DNA of 64,000 nucleotides from Planococcus citreus (GCF_003664125.1 NZ_RCCP01000001.1:1178001-1242000), one strand, 5' to 3'; numbered from the stretch's first letter, positions 42,018-52,127 are shown. Numbers and translations: made by a program. The notes: generated by a model from the sequence alone, not told the origin.

Positions 42018-42848
42018 TTATTCAGCCATCCACTCCGGTTTTCCGAAGCCTTCGAATTGCTCATCGATGACCGTTTCAAATTCTTCCGACTCGACGATCT
42101 CGACCAAATCCGCTGCCAATTCGCTGTCTTCATTTTCAGCTGAAACGGCTACGACATTGCGGTACTGGTCAGGCATGTTTTCGAGCGCCAACGCATCGAG
42201 CAAATCCATGTCCGCAGCCAGTGCGAAGTTTCCTGGAACGGCTGCAAGGTCCGTGCCTTCAACCGCACGCGGCAATTGCCCTGCCTCAATCGGCTGGAAT
42301 ACCAGGTTCTTCGGATTTTCCGTTACATCGCGTTCAGACGCTTGAAGCACTTCCGCTTCCGGATCAAGCTCGACCAATCCCTCGTCCTGCAGCATCAATA
42401 ATGCACGCGCACCGTTGACAGGATCGTTCGGAATCGCGATTGTGGCCCCGTCGGATACCGCATCCAAGGAATCGAATTCATTGGAGTAGATACCCATTGG
42501 CGCGGTCGGCACCGTAATCAATGCGCTCAAATCCATATCGTTTTCTGTTTCGAAGTTTTCTAGGTAAACCGTATGCTGGAACAAATTGGCGTCGATCTCG
42601 CCGTTGTTCAACGCATTATTGGGCTGGATATAATCGCTGAATTCAATCGTTTCGACGGTATAGCCTTTTTCTTCAAGCGCAGGCACGATCGCTTCGTTCA
42701 GCATGTCGCTATAAGGGCCGGCTGTCGCACCGAGCTTGATGTCTTTCGACGCTTCGCCGCCTTCTGTCGTTCCTGTATCCGCTTCTTCTCCACCGCATGC
42801 GGCTAGTGCAAGCGCGCTCGCTGCCAATATCCATGTGAGTTTCTTCAT
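42018..42848 (-). CDS. metQ: Methionine ABC transporter substrate-binding lipoprotein
   Basis: A 276-residue NlpA-family lipoprotein with lipobox ALALAAC (Cys18), KLGATAGPYSDMLNEA, FSDYIQPNNALNNGEIDANLFQH and the typical AVPGNFALA region. It binds methionine outside the cell. Third gene of metNIQ, 12 bp after metI. Confidence 0.93.
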   Translation of the reverse strand: MKKLTWILAASALALAACGGEEADTGTTEGGEASKDIKLGATAGPYSDMLNEAIVPALEEKGYTVETIEFSDYIQPNNALNNGEIDANLFQHTVYLENFETENDMDLSALITVPTAPMGIYSNEFDSLDAVSDGATIAIPNDPVNGARALLMLQDEGLVELDPEAEVLQASERDVTENPKNLVFQPIEAGQLPRAVEGTDLAAVPGNFALAADMDLLDALALENMPDQYRNVVAVSAENEDSELAADLVEIVESEEFETVIDEQFEGFGKPEWMAE

Positions 42849-42860
42849 ATCATTCTCCCC

Positions 42861-43532
42861 TTATCGTTTATCGAGTTTTTTGGCTGTAAAGTCGCCGGCC
42901 TGTTGAATCAATTGGACGAGTACGATCAAAATGACGACCGTGACAATCATGATCGTATTATCATAGCGGTAATAGCCGAAGCGGATCGCCAAATCGCCGA
43001 TGCCGCCGCCACCGACGACGCCCGCCATCGCGGAATAGGCGATGAGGCTGATGACCGTCAACGTGATGCCTTGGATCAGGCTCGCTTTCGCTTCCGGCAA
43101 GAGCACATCTTTAATAATCATCCAAGGCGTCGCACCGACCGCAATCGCTGCTTCGATGACACCTTTATCGATGTCACGCAGCGCCGTTTCCACAATGCGT
43201 GCGAAAAACGGAATCGCCGCTACCGACAAGGAAACACTCGCTGCGACAGGCCCGATTGTCGTGCCGGTAATCAATTGCGTCAGCGGGATGAGCGCGACCA
43301 GCAAAATGATGAACGGAATCGACCGGACGATGTTGACGACAAATCCGATGACGGAATTGACCGGGCGGTTCTCCCAGAACAAGCCGCGATCTGTGATGAA
43401 CAATAAAATGCCGAGCGGCAAACCGATCACAAGCGCCACGCCCAGCGAGATGCCGATCATGATCAAGGTCTGATAAAACGCCACTTGGATTTCCGGCCAT
43501 AATTCGATGATTCTTCCCCATTCAATTCCCAT
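42861..43532 (-). CDS. metI: Methionine ABC transporter permease
   Basis: A 223-residue MetI with five helices and the EAA loop AAIAVGATPWMIIKDVLLPEA. It overlaps metN by 11 bp. Channel subunit for methionine uptake. Confidence 0.94.
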   Translation of the reverse strand: MGIEWGRIIELWPEIQVAFYQTLIMIGISLGVALVIGLPLGILLFITDRGLFWENRPVNSVIGFVVNIVRSIPFIILLVALIPLTQLITGTTIGPVAASVSLSVAAIPFFARIVETALRDIDKGVIEAAIAVGATPWMIIKDVLLPEAKASLIQGITLTVISLIAYSAMAGVVGGGGIGDLAIRFGYYRYDNTIMIVTVVILIVLVQLIQQAGDFTAKKLDKR

Positions 43533-44535
43533 GCTCCATCACCTCCACAATCGCTTCACGCTGCTCAAGATAGTGAATCGCCTGACTCACATCTGCTTGA
43601 TCGCCTTTTAGTTCCATGACAAAAATGCCGAGGGGCAATTCCTGGATGTATTCGATCGCCCCGTGTAGGAAATTTCCTTTGACCGGATAGCTTTGCAGCA
43701 TATCGGAAATGATGCCATCCCCAGCGACTTCGCCTTTGAACAAGACTTTGACGATTGTGCCGTCACATTTCTCCAGGATTTCTTCCGGTACATTGAACGA
43801 CACGACGCTCGAGATGAATTCCTTTGTCAAAGCGGTCTTTGGATCGGCGAAGATATCGTAAACACGCCCTTCTTCGATGACGCGACCGCCTTGCATGACC
43901 GCCATGCGGTCGCAAATTTCCTTGACGACGTTCATTTCATGCGTAATCAACACAATCGTGATATTAAGCTTGCGGTTGATGTCTTTCAATAAGCGCAAGA
44001 TCGATAAAGTCGTATTCGGGTCGAGAGCGGATGTTGCTTCGTCGCATAACAGCACGGCCGGTTCATTCGCGAGTGCGCGGGCGATGCCGACGCGCTGCTT
44101 CTGCCCGCCGCTCAGCTGCGCCGGATAGACATTGCGCTTGTCCGACAAGCCGACCATTTCGAGCAGTTCATCGACGCGCGGGCCGATTTTCTTGCTCGGG
44201 GTCCCTGCTGCGCGAAGGGCGAATGAAATATTCTCAGCGACCGTCTTTTGGCTGATCAAATAGAAATGCTGGAAGATCATGCCGATTTTGAGGCGCGCTT
44301 TCCGCAAGCCATCGCCACGCAGCTTCGTTAAATCCTGTCCGCCGACTTTGACGGTGCCCGACGTCGGCCGCTCAAGCAAATTGATGCAGCGGATGAGGGA
44401 ACTTTTTCCGGCGCCCGAATAGCCGACGATGCCGAAAATCTCACCGGTTTTCACTTCCAAAGTGACATCATCGACACCTTTTACCGTGCCGTGCTTAGTT
44501 TGATAAGTTTTGCTCAGTTGTTCGATTTGAATCAT
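43522..44535 (-). CDS. metN: Methionine ABC transporter ATP-binding protein
   Basis: A 337-residue MetN with Walker A GYSGAGKSS, signature LSGGQKQRV, Walker B AVLLCDEATSALDP and a C-terminal NIL domain (about 260-337) that senses methionine. ATG 44535 follows GGGGGAG; the in-frame start at 44556 has no RBS. First gene behind the SAM-I riboswitch. Confidence 0.95.
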   Translation of the reverse strand: MIQIEQLSKTYQTKHGTVKGVDDVTLEVKTGEIFGIVGYSGAGKSSLIRCINLLERPTSGTVKVGGQDLTKLRGDGLRKARLKIGMIFQHFYLISQKTVAENISFALRAAGTPSKKIGPRVDELLEMVGLSDKRNVYPAQLSGGQKQRVGIARALANEPAVLLCDEATSALDPNTTLSILRLLKDINRKLNITIVLITHEMNVVKEICDRMAVMQGGRVIEEGRVYDIFADPKTALTKEFISSVVSFNVPEEILEKCDGTIVKVLFKGEVAGDGIISDMLQSYPVKGNFLHGAIEYIQELPLGIFVMELKGDQADVSQAIHYLEQREAIVEVMEHGN

Positions 44536-44558
44536 GCTGTCCACTCCCCCAGGCAAAT

Positions 44559-44710
44559 AAAAAATGCCTCTTTTATCAAAAGAGACATCGAAAATTAGAA
44601 TTCCGACTTATCTTTCAGAATGAATTCCATTCTGCAGGACTTGGCACCTTCCCATTTAAATGGGGGTTGCCGGACGTCATAGGGCCTTACCCTCGGTCTC
44701 TCTTGATAAG
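44559..44710 (-). ncRNA. SAM-I riboswitch (S box) with terminator
   Basis: The aptamer (44607-44710) starts CTTATCAAGAGAGACCGAGG and contains ACGTCCGGCAACC, both S-box signatures; GATAAG at 44607-44612 closes P1. The expression platform is the terminator at 44559-44587 (ATGTCTCTTTT hairpin, T6), 24 bp before metN. SAM binding should turn metNIQ off. Confidence 0.97.
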
Positions 44711-44737
44711 CATGCGTATTTGGTTGTTTTCAATATT

Positions 44738-44762
44738 ACCTGTACGGTCGACAGCTTGTCAA
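44738..44762 (-). promoter_or_regulatory. Promoter of the S-box/metNIQ operon
   Basis: TTGACA (44757-44762), 18 bp, TAATAT (about 44733-44738) on the minus strand. The -35 overlaps the stop codon region of the upstream nitrilase-family gene. Confidence 0.55.
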
Positions 44763-45553
44763 TGCGATTTTTCAAACTTTTTGTACAATGGGACGCGGCG
44801 GTCATCGAATACCGGGATGCGGCCACGCACTTCGTCTACTTCTGAAAGATCGATGTCGATATAGCCGATGCCTTGTTCTTGCCCCATGTCCATCCGCACT
44901 TCACCCCACGGCGCGATGACCATCGAATGGCCGCCGAACTCATTTTTCGGGTCGCTGCCGATCCGGTTCGCGGCGATGATGAAGCATTGATTCTCGATCG
45001 CACGCGCCTGCAGCAGGATGCGCCAATGATCTATGCGAGCTGCGGGCCATTCTGCAGGCACGAAGATCGCCTTCGCGCCGTTCAGCGCTTGCGCCCGAAG
45101 CCATTCCGGAAAGCGGATGTCGTAGCAGATAACACCGCCATAGGTCTCCCCGTCCAGCTCGAATGTGCCGAGCGACTCGCCTTCCTCAAGATGGATATGT
45201 TCGTCCATCAAGCCGAAGCGATGCGCTTTATCGTATTCCGAAACGAGCGCGCCTGTCCGGTCGACGACATACATCGTGTTATAGAAACCATCTTTTTTCT
45301 TTGTGGACACTGAGCCCCCGACGATATGGACGCTATGCTCTTTGGCGAATTTTTTCAGGAAATCGGCAGTTCGGCCATTGCTGTCCGCGAGTTCGCCCAG
45401 CTCTGTTAACGCATATCCGGTGTTCCACATTTCAGGCAGGACGATAAGCTCTGCACCGTTTTCTGCTGCTTCTTCCAAATAATTTTCCACACGCTGAAAA
45501 TTCGTTTCGGGCTCTCCGAAAGCGATATCCATCTGCACACAAGCGATTTTCAT
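44759..45553 (-). CDS. mtnU: Carbon-nitrogen hydrolase, omega-amidase-like (MtnU type)
   Basis: A 264-residue nitrilase-superfamily enzyme with the Glu-Lys-Cys triad in LPEMWNTGY, DKAHRFG and GVICYDIRFPEW. MtnU-type proteins deamidate the 2-oxoacid amide formed when glutamine is amino donor in methionine salvage. It is divergent from an mtnE-like aminotransferase, as mtnU and mtnE are neighbours in B. subtilis. The assignment as mtnU rests on this context. Confidence 0.8.
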   Translation of the reverse strand: MKIACVQMDIAFGEPETNFQRVENYLEEAAENGAELIVLPEMWNTGYALTELGELADSNGRTADFLKKFAKEHSVHIVGGSVSTKKKDGFYNTMYVVDRTGALVSEYDKAHRFGLMDEHIHLEEGESLGTFELDGETYGGVICYDIRFPEWLRAQALNGAKAIFVPAEWPAARIDHWRILLQARAIENQCFIIAANRIGSDPKNEFGGHSMVIAPWGEVRMDMGQEQGIGYIDIDLSEVDEVRGRIPVFDDRRVPLYKKFEKSH

Positions 45554-45638
45554 GTTCTCTCCCCCTGTAGACAGTTTAGATTAAACTCTATAAGATTTGA
45601 GGTAGATGTGCAATTATTTAGAAAACGAGGAGGATTCC

Positions 45639-46808
45639 ATGGACTTTTCAAATCGCTTACAAAATCTTCCCGATCAATTTTTCGCCGCGCTTGTCGCAAA
45701 AGTGTCAAAAGCGGCCGATGAAGGGCGGGATGTTATCAATCTGGGCCAGGGAAACCCTGATCAGCCGACACCGCCGCATATCGTCAAAGCATTGCAAGAC
45801 GCAGTGGGGGATCCAAAAACGCATCGCTACTCGCCGTTTCGCGGGCTCGGCACATTGCGCCAGGCTGCCGCGGATTTCTATAAGCGGGAATACGGTGTCG
45901 ATATCGATCCGGACCTTGAAGTCGCCATTTTATCGGGCACAAAAATCGGCTTTGTCGAATTGCCGATCGCCCTTCTTAATCCGGGCGATTCACTCTTACT
46001 GCCCGATCCCGGCTATCCGGATTACCTGTCCGGCGCACCGCTTGCCGACATCGAACTCGATTTGATGAAGCTCGAGCAGGCAAATGGCTATTTACCGAAC
46101 TATGACGCAGTGTCAGCGTCCATTCGCAACCGCGCCAAACTGATGTATTTGAATTACCCGAATAACCCGACTGGCGCTACAGCCACTCAGGCATTTTTTG
46201 ATGAGACCGTGCAGTTCGCCAAAGAAAACGATCTTGCGGTAGTGCATGACTTCGCCTATGGCGGCATCGGTTTTGATGGGCAAAAACCGGTCAGCTTCCT
46301 GCAGTCAAAGGGGGCAAAAGAAGTCGGCATTGAAATGTATACTTTGTCGAAAACCTATAACATGGCCGGCTGGCGCATCGGCTTTGCAGTCGGCAATTCC
46401 AAGATGATCGAAGCCTTGAATTTGATTCAAGACCATTTGTTTGCCGGCATCTTCCCGGCTGTCCAGCTTGCCGCAGCCGAAGCACTCAGCGCCAGCCAAG
46501 CATGCGTCGATGAATTGGTCGAACTGTACGAAAAAAGGCGTCAAGTGTTGGTCGATGAATGCCGCCGGATCGGCTGGGATGTGGAAGCGCCTAAAGGTTC
46601 ATTCTTTGCCTGGCTGCCCGTTCCGGAAGGCTTCACGAGCGTGGAGTTCTCCGATTACCTGCTGGATCAAGCGGATATTGCTGTCGCTGCAGGAAGCGGC
46701 TTCGGCTCTGTCGGTGAAGGTTTTGTGCGTGTCGGCTTATTGGTCGACGAGCAACGCATTAAAGAAGCGCTTGAACGCATCGAGAAATTGGGAATCTTCA
46801 CTAAATAG
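45639..46808 (+). CDS. mtnE: PLP-dependent aminotransferase, MtnE-like
   Basis: A 389-residue class I aminotransferase with NLGQGNPDQPTPPHIV, NYPNNPTGA and the PLP lysine in TLSKTYNMAGWRIG. MtnE converts 4-methylthio-2-oxobutyrate to methionine, the last step of methionine salvage. The partner mtnU-like gene and the nearby metNIQ support this; no other salvage genes are in view. ATG 45639 follows GAGGAGG. Confidence 0.82.
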   Translation: MDFSNRLQNLPDQFFAALVAKVSKAADEGRDVINLGQGNPDQPTPPHIVKALQDAVGDPKTHRYSPFRGLGTLRQAAADFYKREYGVDIDPDLEVAILSGTKIGFVELPIALLNPGDSLLLPDPGYPDYLSGAPLADIELDLMKLEQANGYLPNYDAVSASIRNRAKLMYLNYPNNPTGATATQAFFDETVQFAKENDLAVVHDFAYGGIGFDGQKPVSFLQSKGAKEVGIEMYTLSKTYNMAGWRIGFAVGNSKMIEALNLIQDHLFAGIFPAVQLAAAEALSASQACVDELVELYEKRRQVLVDECRRIGWDVEAPKGSFFAWLPVPEGFTSVEFSDYLLDQADIAVAAGSGFGSVGEGFVRVGLLVDEQRIKEALERIEKLGIFTK

Positions 46809-46815
46809 GCAAATA

Positions 46816-46850
46816 AAAAAAGAAGGCATTACGCCTTCTTTTTTTTATTT
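46816..46850. terminator. Bidirectional terminator
   Basis: AAAAGAAGGC/GCCTTCTTTT stem between the convergent aminotransferase and phosphoesterase genes. Confidence 0.85.
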
Positions 46851-49124
46851 TTTATTAACGGCCATTTCCATATCCCAATACAGGTCGGAACTGAAGCGGT
46901 CGTCCTGGTGCACTTGGGCAGCGAGCACGTTCTCGCCGTCTTTCAGATGCGCCAAGGCCTCTTCATCCAAGTAGATGCGCTCGATTCGGTCTTCGCTGCC
47001 GAAATCCTCATCACTTACCGCTTCCTGGTAGTCCTCAAAACCGAACTCGCCAGTCTCCGGCATATTGAAGCGCATAATTTCTTCTCCGTTCAAATACAAG
47101 ATGACCGCATCATCGACACCGAATTCCACATATCCGAGGTCGCCGATTTCTTCCACATCTTCCACTTCAAATGCTGCTCTGAAATACGTCAATGCGATTT
47201 TTTCGGTCTCATCTCCGCCAAAGCCGACGAGCGTTTCCACTGGCCCCAATTCCGGGCGTTCTTCATCTTCCGGAAAGCCGAGCGGGCCAGCGCCTTGTGC
47301 CCAATCACTGTCATCGAAATCGGCTTCAATCCAGTCTTTTTTCTGGTCGCTGCCATCGTCCAAATAACGCCACTCGCTGCCTGCTTCAAGCAGCTTGGTT
47401 TCTTCATGTGCCACCAATTCGAATTCAATTGCATTGCTTTCCCACACTTTATCGCCGTCTTTTACTTCTGCAAATACTTCCACTTTTCCAGGCTCCGCAC
47501 CTTCTGCTGCCAGGACTTTCCCGTCTTTTATTTGGATGCCATCACTGCTCGTGCGGTACGTAACCGAGTCAAGCGAAATATCGTATTGGCCGCCTTCGAC
47601 GTTTTCTCCTTTCAGCTTCAATTCCGTTTCAGGATAGAAAGAATTCTCTTCCGTTGCCAGCACGGTGCTGTTCGCTTCCAGTTCCACTTTTTCAAGCGCA
47701 GGCACGACCGTTTCGATGGACGGGTCTTTAATGATCTCGTATTCATCGACCAGTTCTTCTGTATCCGTTCGGTACGTCTCAAAGCGCAAACGCGTCGGCT
47801 CCACTTGGATAGTCATATAAGTCGGCACGCCCCATTGTTCGCGTACCGCCGAATACGGTTCGCGTTCTGTCTGCATGCCGTAGAATTTGCTGCCGCTCGC
47901 CGTGTTCCCTGTAATATAGACGGTGCCTTCCGGATTGACCGGCACCTCGCCTTGCATCATGTGATTTTTCAAAGGCTGGAAATTTTCCATCTGATAAGTT
48001 CTCACATAGGAATGGTCATGCCCCATCAATACCGCATCAAAACCGAGTTCGTCGATGGTCGGCACGAGCTCATCGCGCAAGTTCAGCACCACTTCACTTT
48101 GCGAATGTGCAGCGGCGCTATAGATTGAATGATGGAAAACGAGTATCTTCCATTTCCAGTCCCGGCCGGCAGTTGCTTCAGCCGTTTCCTCCATGAACTG
48201 AATATGCTCTTCCGGATTCTGGCTATTGGAATTCAAATTCATGAACAAGGTATCCCCGTAGGAGAAATAATAATCGCCACCGGAATTATCGTAATTGCCG
48301 AGTTCCCAGTTTTCATTCGGGACATTGAAATGATAGGAGTAATGATAGGTATCATCATGGTTGCCGATGGTGGTCGCCGTCGGATAATTGCGCAGCGGTT
48401 CAGGCGCAAAATAGGCTGCATACTCTTTTTCGGAATAGCGGGCGTCGACCTGATCGCCTGCCGACAGGATGAAACTTGAGTCGGGACTGTTTCCAATTGC
48501 TTGCTGCAGGGTCTTGTCCCAGCCTCTTTGGTCTTCTGCAATATCACCAGACGCGCCGATTTGCGGATCAGCAACCATCACAAATTCATATGAAGAAGGA
48601 TCCTTAGTCTTGAAATGGAAAGCTCGTGTCCAATTGCCACGCCCATCCCCTAAACGGTACATATAATCCGTTTCATTTTTGAGCTGGGTGATCACCGCTT
48701 CATGGGCAGAATAGCCGTAAGTAGCGTTTTTCAATGATGCATCGACCGTTACCGCAGCATTTTCCGGAAAATCCTCGGTCCCGGAAGAAACTTCTGCGTA
48801 TTGCACCTGGCCGGCACGCGTTGTGCTTGGTGAATACCACGAAAAGTTCATCTCCGACTCATCGCTCCCAGGGGCGAATGCGATATGGGAGGCAGGATAG
48901 GAATCATCCGCTTCGCTATCCAAAAAGCCTTTGTCCATAAATAACAGCGAACTGGCAAGATGCGATTGAAAAGCCTGGCGCTGCCCTTCCATTAAATGCG
49001 CCGCCCCGATTTCCAGTACGCCTTCTGCCGCTTCTGCTTGCCCCTCGCTCAGCTGGAAAGCCGCACCTCCCGCAATCATCGCTATAAGAAAATATCTCCC
49101 TGCACCCCGCCAAATCGTCTTCAT
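46845..49124 (-). CDS. Secreted purple-acid-phosphatase-like metallophosphoesterase
   Basis: A 759-residue exported protein. A signal peptide (about 1-32) is followed by an FN3-like N-terminal domain of purple acid phosphatases (about 60-165, MNFSWYSPSTT). A calcineurin-like domain carries MVADPQIG, SAGDQVD, IGNHDD, HHSIYS and GHDHSYVRTY. Two further beta-rich regions extend to the C terminus (last about 600-759), with no sorting motif. Likely a cell-surface phosphatase; substrate unknown. ATG 49124 after GGGGTGGGG. Confidence 0.85.
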   Translation of the reverse strand: MKTIWRGAGRYFLIAMIAGGAAFQLSEGQAEAAEGVLEIGAAHLMEGQRQAFQSHLASSLLFMDKGFLDSEADDSYPASHIAFAPGSDESEMNFSWYSPSTTRAGQVQYAEVSSGTEDFPENAAVTVDASLKNATYGYSAHEAVITQLKNETDYMYRLGDGRGNWTRAFHFKTKDPSSYEFVMVADPQIGASGDIAEDQRGWDKTLQQAIGNSPDSSFILSAGDQVDARYSEKEYAAYFAPEPLRNYPTATTIGNHDDTYHYSYHFNVPNENWELGNYDNSGGDYYFSYGDTLFMNLNSNSQNPEEHIQFMEETAEATAGRDWKWKILVFHHSIYSAAAHSQSEVVLNLRDELVPTIDELGFDAVLMGHDHSYVRTYQMENFQPLKNHMMQGEVPVNPEGTVYITGNTASGSKFYGMQTEREPYSAVREQWGVPTYMTIQVEPTRLRFETYRTDTEELVDEYEIIKDPSIETVVPALEKVELEANSTVLATEENSFYPETELKLKGENVEGGQYDISLDSVTYRTSSDGIQIKDGKVLAAEGAEPGKVEVFAEVKDGDKVWESNAIEFELVAHEETKLLEAGSEWRYLDDGSDQKKDWIEADFDDSDWAQGAGPLGFPEDEERPELGPVETLVGFGGDETEKIALTYFRAAFEVEDVEEIGDLGYVEFGVDDAVILYLNGEEIMRFNMPETGEFGFEDYQEAVSDEDFGSEDRIERIYLDEEALAHLKDGENVLAAQVHQDDRFSSDLYWDMEMAVNKK

Positions 49125-49328
49125 TTCCCCACCCCTTCGTAAACAATCCGATCTATTGTTTTTCAAATATTCAGTAATTAAATTTTAGCATAATTCAATT
49201 GGACTAAAAAGAAATAAATTGTGAATATTTAGAACTATTTAAAAGGAATTGAAATTCATTCTGAATATCCATGGCTATTCCATAAGCAATGCTTCATCCA
49301 TATAAAGAAAAGAAAATCATAGCCATAC

Positions 49329-49376
49329 AAAAAAGCTTTTTCCGAAGAGCCCCTGCTCAACGGAAAAAGCTTTTGC
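49329..49376 (-). terminator. Terminator of the signal peptidase gene
   Basis: AAAAGCTTTTTCCG/CGGAAAAAGCTTTT hairpin with T6 in the minus direction. The rest of 49125-49388 (upstream of the phosphoesterase start) is A/T-rich with no gene or element I can name. Confidence 0.8.
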
Positions 49377-49388
49377 TAAATTTCTCAT

Positions 49389-49910
49389 TCATTCCACGAA
49401 CCCGAACTCCCTGAAAGGCGCAAAGCGGAATTTCACTTCACCGATCACGTCTTGTTTCTGGATAAATCCCAGCACGCGGGAATCCGTGCTATTGCTGCGA
49501 TTGTCGCCGAGGACATAATAGCAATCCGGGGGAACTGAAAATTCACTGGCCAATTGGGGCTGTGCCGTGAATTCGTCATTTCCGCCTCCATCCAGGTAGG
49601 GTTCGTCCAGCGGCTGTCCGTTCAGGATAATCTCCCCACCCGACATCTTTATATGGTCGCCCGGAACGCCGATGACCCGCTTGATGAAACGGCTGTCGTC
49701 CGGTGCGAAAAACACGATTGTATCGAAGTTGGTGATTGTGGTCGCTTTGCTCAGCACTAATTTATCGTTTTCGTAATAGCTTGGCTGCATCGATCCGCCT
49801 TCGACGATGACCGGCTCGAACAGGAACTGGCGGACCCCAAAGATGATCAATGCCGTCAGCAGCAGCACTTTCATCCATATAAGCATTTCTTTGACCGGAT
49901 CTTCGTACAC
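49389..49910 (-). CDS. sip: Type I signal peptidase
   Basis: A 173-residue signal peptidase I with one N-terminal helix (about 12-30), catalytic Ser40 in EGGSMQPSYYEND and Lys77 in SRFIKRVIGVPGD, and the C-terminal GDNRSNSTDSR box. Size and layout fit the Bacillus SipS/SipT type. Monocistronic. Confidence 0.95.
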   Translation of the reverse strand: MYEDPVKEMLIWMKVLLLTALIIFGVRQFLFEPVIVEGGSMQPSYYENDKLVLSKATTITNFDTIVFFAPDDSRFIKRVIGVPGDHIKMSGGEIILNGQPLDEPYLDGGGNDEFTAQPQLASEFSVPPDCYYVLGDNRSNSTDSRVLGFIQKQDVIGEVKFRFAPFREFGFVE

Positions 49911-50062
49911 TGACTCTCCCCCGCCCCGCTTTTTTCTATAGTTTACTATAGCGCCCCACGCCTTGCACTCGGAGATTTCTTGCTCGATAATGAAATAGGC
50001 GAGTTGAAAGAATTATCAGACACGAAGTTGATTTCTATCTTAATTTTAAAGGAGTGGGATTG

Positions 50063-50965
50063 ATGAAAACATTACCTGCACAAGATGTCATTTACGCTTT
50101 TGCCAATACACATGAACCGAGCCTGCGGATAGCGGCCGGCGATACCGTGAAAATCGATACTTTTGATTGCTTTAAAAACCAGCTCCAGTCGAGCGACCAG
50201 GAAGTCGCAGCAATCGACTGGGATCAAGTGAACCCTGCGACAGGGCCGATTTTCATTGAAGGAGCCGAGATCGGCGACGTCTTGAAAGTGGAGATCAAAG
50301 ACCTTGAAATCGGCGAGCAAGGCGTCATGGTCACAGGGCCAAACCTCGGCGTGATGGGCCACCGGATGGAAAAGATGGAATCGAAAATCATTCCCATTCA
50401 AAATGGCAAAGCGGTATTCAACGAGCGTTTGCAGCTCCCGTTGAATCCGATGATCGGCGTCATCGGTGTTGCACCGGAAGGCGAGCCCGTTTCATGCGGC
50501 ACACCGGGTGCACACGGTGGCAATATGGATACGAAACTGATCACAAAAGGCGCCACGCTTTATTTCCCGGTGGCGGCTGAAGGCGCGCTGTTTGCACTTG
50601 GTGATTTCCATGCCGCGATGGGTGACGGGGAAATCAGCGTTTCCGGAATTGAAGTGCCCGGCAGCGCCACCGTCCAATTCGATGTCATCAAAGGCAACCG
50701 CCTGAAGCATCCCCTGCTCGAAAATGAAGAGGGCTTGGCGTTTCTTGTCTCGGCGATGACATTGGACGAAGCCGTTTCCACTGCGGTCGAGGAGATGATC
50801 GACCTGTTGCTGCCTCAATCCGATCTGTCCGTCAGCGAAATGACGATGCTTATGAGTGCAGCCGGTGAAACGCAGATCAGCCAAGTGGTCGACCCCCTTG
50901 TGACGGCCAGGTTCTTTGTTCCATGCCATGTGCTGCAAGGACTGGGCTTCCGTTTATTTGCGTAA
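50063..50965 (+). CDS. Acetamidase/formamidase family protein
   Basis: A 300-residue FmdA_AmdA family protein with INxATGPIFIEGAEIGDVLKVEI-like N-terminal beta sandwich, GTPGAHGGNMDTK and LGDFHAAMGDGEIS, the metal and active-site segments. It should hydrolyse a short amide to acid and ammonia. ATG 50063 follows AAAGGAG; the GTG at 50054 overlaps the RBS. Confidence 0.88.
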   Translation: MKTLPAQDVIYAFANTHEPSLRIAAGDTVKIDTFDCFKNQLQSSDQEVAAIDWDQVNPATGPIFIEGAEIGDVLKVEIKDLEIGEQGVMVTGPNLGVMGHRMEKMESKIIPIQNGKAVFNERLQLPLNPMIGVIGVAPEGEPVSCGTPGAHGGNMDTKLITKGATLYFPVAAEGALFALGDFHAAMGDGEISVSGIEVPGSATVQFDVIKGNRLKHPLLENEEGLAFLVSAMTLDEAVSTAVEEMIDLLLPQSDLSVSEMTMLMSAAGETQISQVVDPLVTARFFVPCHVLQGLGFRLFA

Positions 50966-50999
50966 TATGGGAATTATAAGGAGATATAGGGCTATTTAG

Positions 51000-51021
51000 A
51001 CGTCTGAATCGTCAGACTTTT
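51000..51021 (+). terminator. Weak terminator of the formamidase-family gene
   Basis: GTCTGA/TCAGAC with a tetraloop and TTTT. Confidence 0.5.
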
Positions 51022-51072
51022 GAGCGCCGAAAGATTTTATGTTACACTCAAGAAAAAATGTAGGTGATTAGA

Positions 51073-52092
51073 ATGGTAGGAAGAAATGATCCGTGTCCAT
51101 GTGGCAGCGGAAAGAAATATAAAAAATGTCACGGGAAACAACAGACAGTTTCCATCAATGATCTGGTGAACGAAGAGCTTTTCCAAGTCAGACAGCAATT
51201 CTTCTCGGAAAACCCGAACCGTGACCAACTGACGGATTTCCGCGAGCTCCAGCAGGAATGGCAGCCGCGCTTGATGAAATCGATGGCGGAAAACGATGCA
51301 CAAGCATTCGTTATCGAAAACTTCCTGTTCATGCAGAAACCGGAACTATGGGAAAACTTCCTGTCTAAGCAGATCGAACAGACGCAGCGCCCAACAACGC
51401 AAGAAGTGTTGGAACAATGGTCCAACTTCCGTGTATTCCTCGGCCAATTGGTCTCAGGGGATACAGAAAAAGCGGAATTGAAAGATGCCTTTACCGGCGA
51501 AACTTACGTCATGGCAGACCAGCCGCCGACGGATATGGAAGAAAACCAAGGGCTTCTTGCGATTCTTCTGCCGGATGCGCGAGCAGGCGAACAAGGCATC
51601 CTGTTCTTGAACGGCTATTTGACGATCGTCGGCAAATTCGCCCCATTCTTTGAGCAGCTGCAAAAGCGCATTGAAGAAAAAGGCGCTTCCGCGAACGAAG
51701 ACTATCTTCGCGAGCATTATCTCGAAGTGGTCGAACATATCGTCCAATACTCGACAGGCGCTGTTGAGGAAAGCATCGAGCTTTCCCCGGAGCACCAATC
51801 TGTCATGGACGAATTGAAAAAACACGTTGACGAAGCGGACTTCGATGAAGAAACCGTGACCAATGTGACAAGCATCCTCAACAGCTACCTGGTCAGCCAG
51901 CAGCCGACCGTCCAGAAACCCGAAGCACTCGTTGCCGGCTACTGGCGCTTCCTGCAGGACCATGAACTCATTCAAGGACCGATGCTTTCTGCAAAAGACT
52001 TGAGTGAAAAATTCGGCGTTTCGTCCAGCACGATCTTGAAACGCTCTAAAGAATTCGGTTCATATTTCGAAGAATTGCTTGCTAAAAAATAA
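51073..52092 (+). CDS. SEC-C motif protein
   Basis: A 339-residue protein with an N-terminal SEC-C zinc motif [17 protein letters not shown] (Cys8, Cys10, Cys19, His20). A long helical region follows, and the C terminus ends in a small HTH-like segment ([20 protein letters not shown]). In SecA this motif binds zinc and SecB or ribosomes; here it stands on an otherwise unrecognised protein. ATG 51073 after GTAGGTG. Confidence 0.8.
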   Translation: MVGRNDPCPCGSGKKYKKCHGKQQTVSINDLVNEELFQVRQQFFSENPNRDQLTDFRELQQEWQPRLMKSMAENDAQAFVIENFLFMQKPELWENFLSKQIEQTQRPTTQEVLEQWSNFRVFLGQLVSGDTEKAELKDAFTGETYVMADQPPTDMEENQGLLAILLPDARAGEQGILFLNGYLTIVGKFAPFFEQLQKRIEEKGASANEDYLREHYLEVVEHIVQYSTGAVEESIELSPEHQSVMDELKKHVDEADFDEETVTNVTSILNSYLVSQQPTVQKPEALVAGYWRFLQDHELIQGPMLSAKDLSEKFGVSSSTILKRSKEFGSYFEELLAKK

Positions 52093-52093
52093 T

Positions 52094-52127
52094 GGAGAAA
52101 AGCACTGGAATGCATCCGGTGCTTTTT
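52094..52127 (+). terminator. Terminator of the SEC-C gene
   Basis: AAAGCAC/GTGCTTTT hairpin with T6; may also end the convergent small membrane protein gene. Confidence 0.75.

Noticed and set aside
46908..48128. A 406-codon open frame on the plus strand inside the phosphoesterase gene
   Set aside because: It lies antisense to a protein with intact phosphoesterase motifs. Its translation is Phe/His-rich and it has no RBS or known domain; it is a codon-usage shadow.
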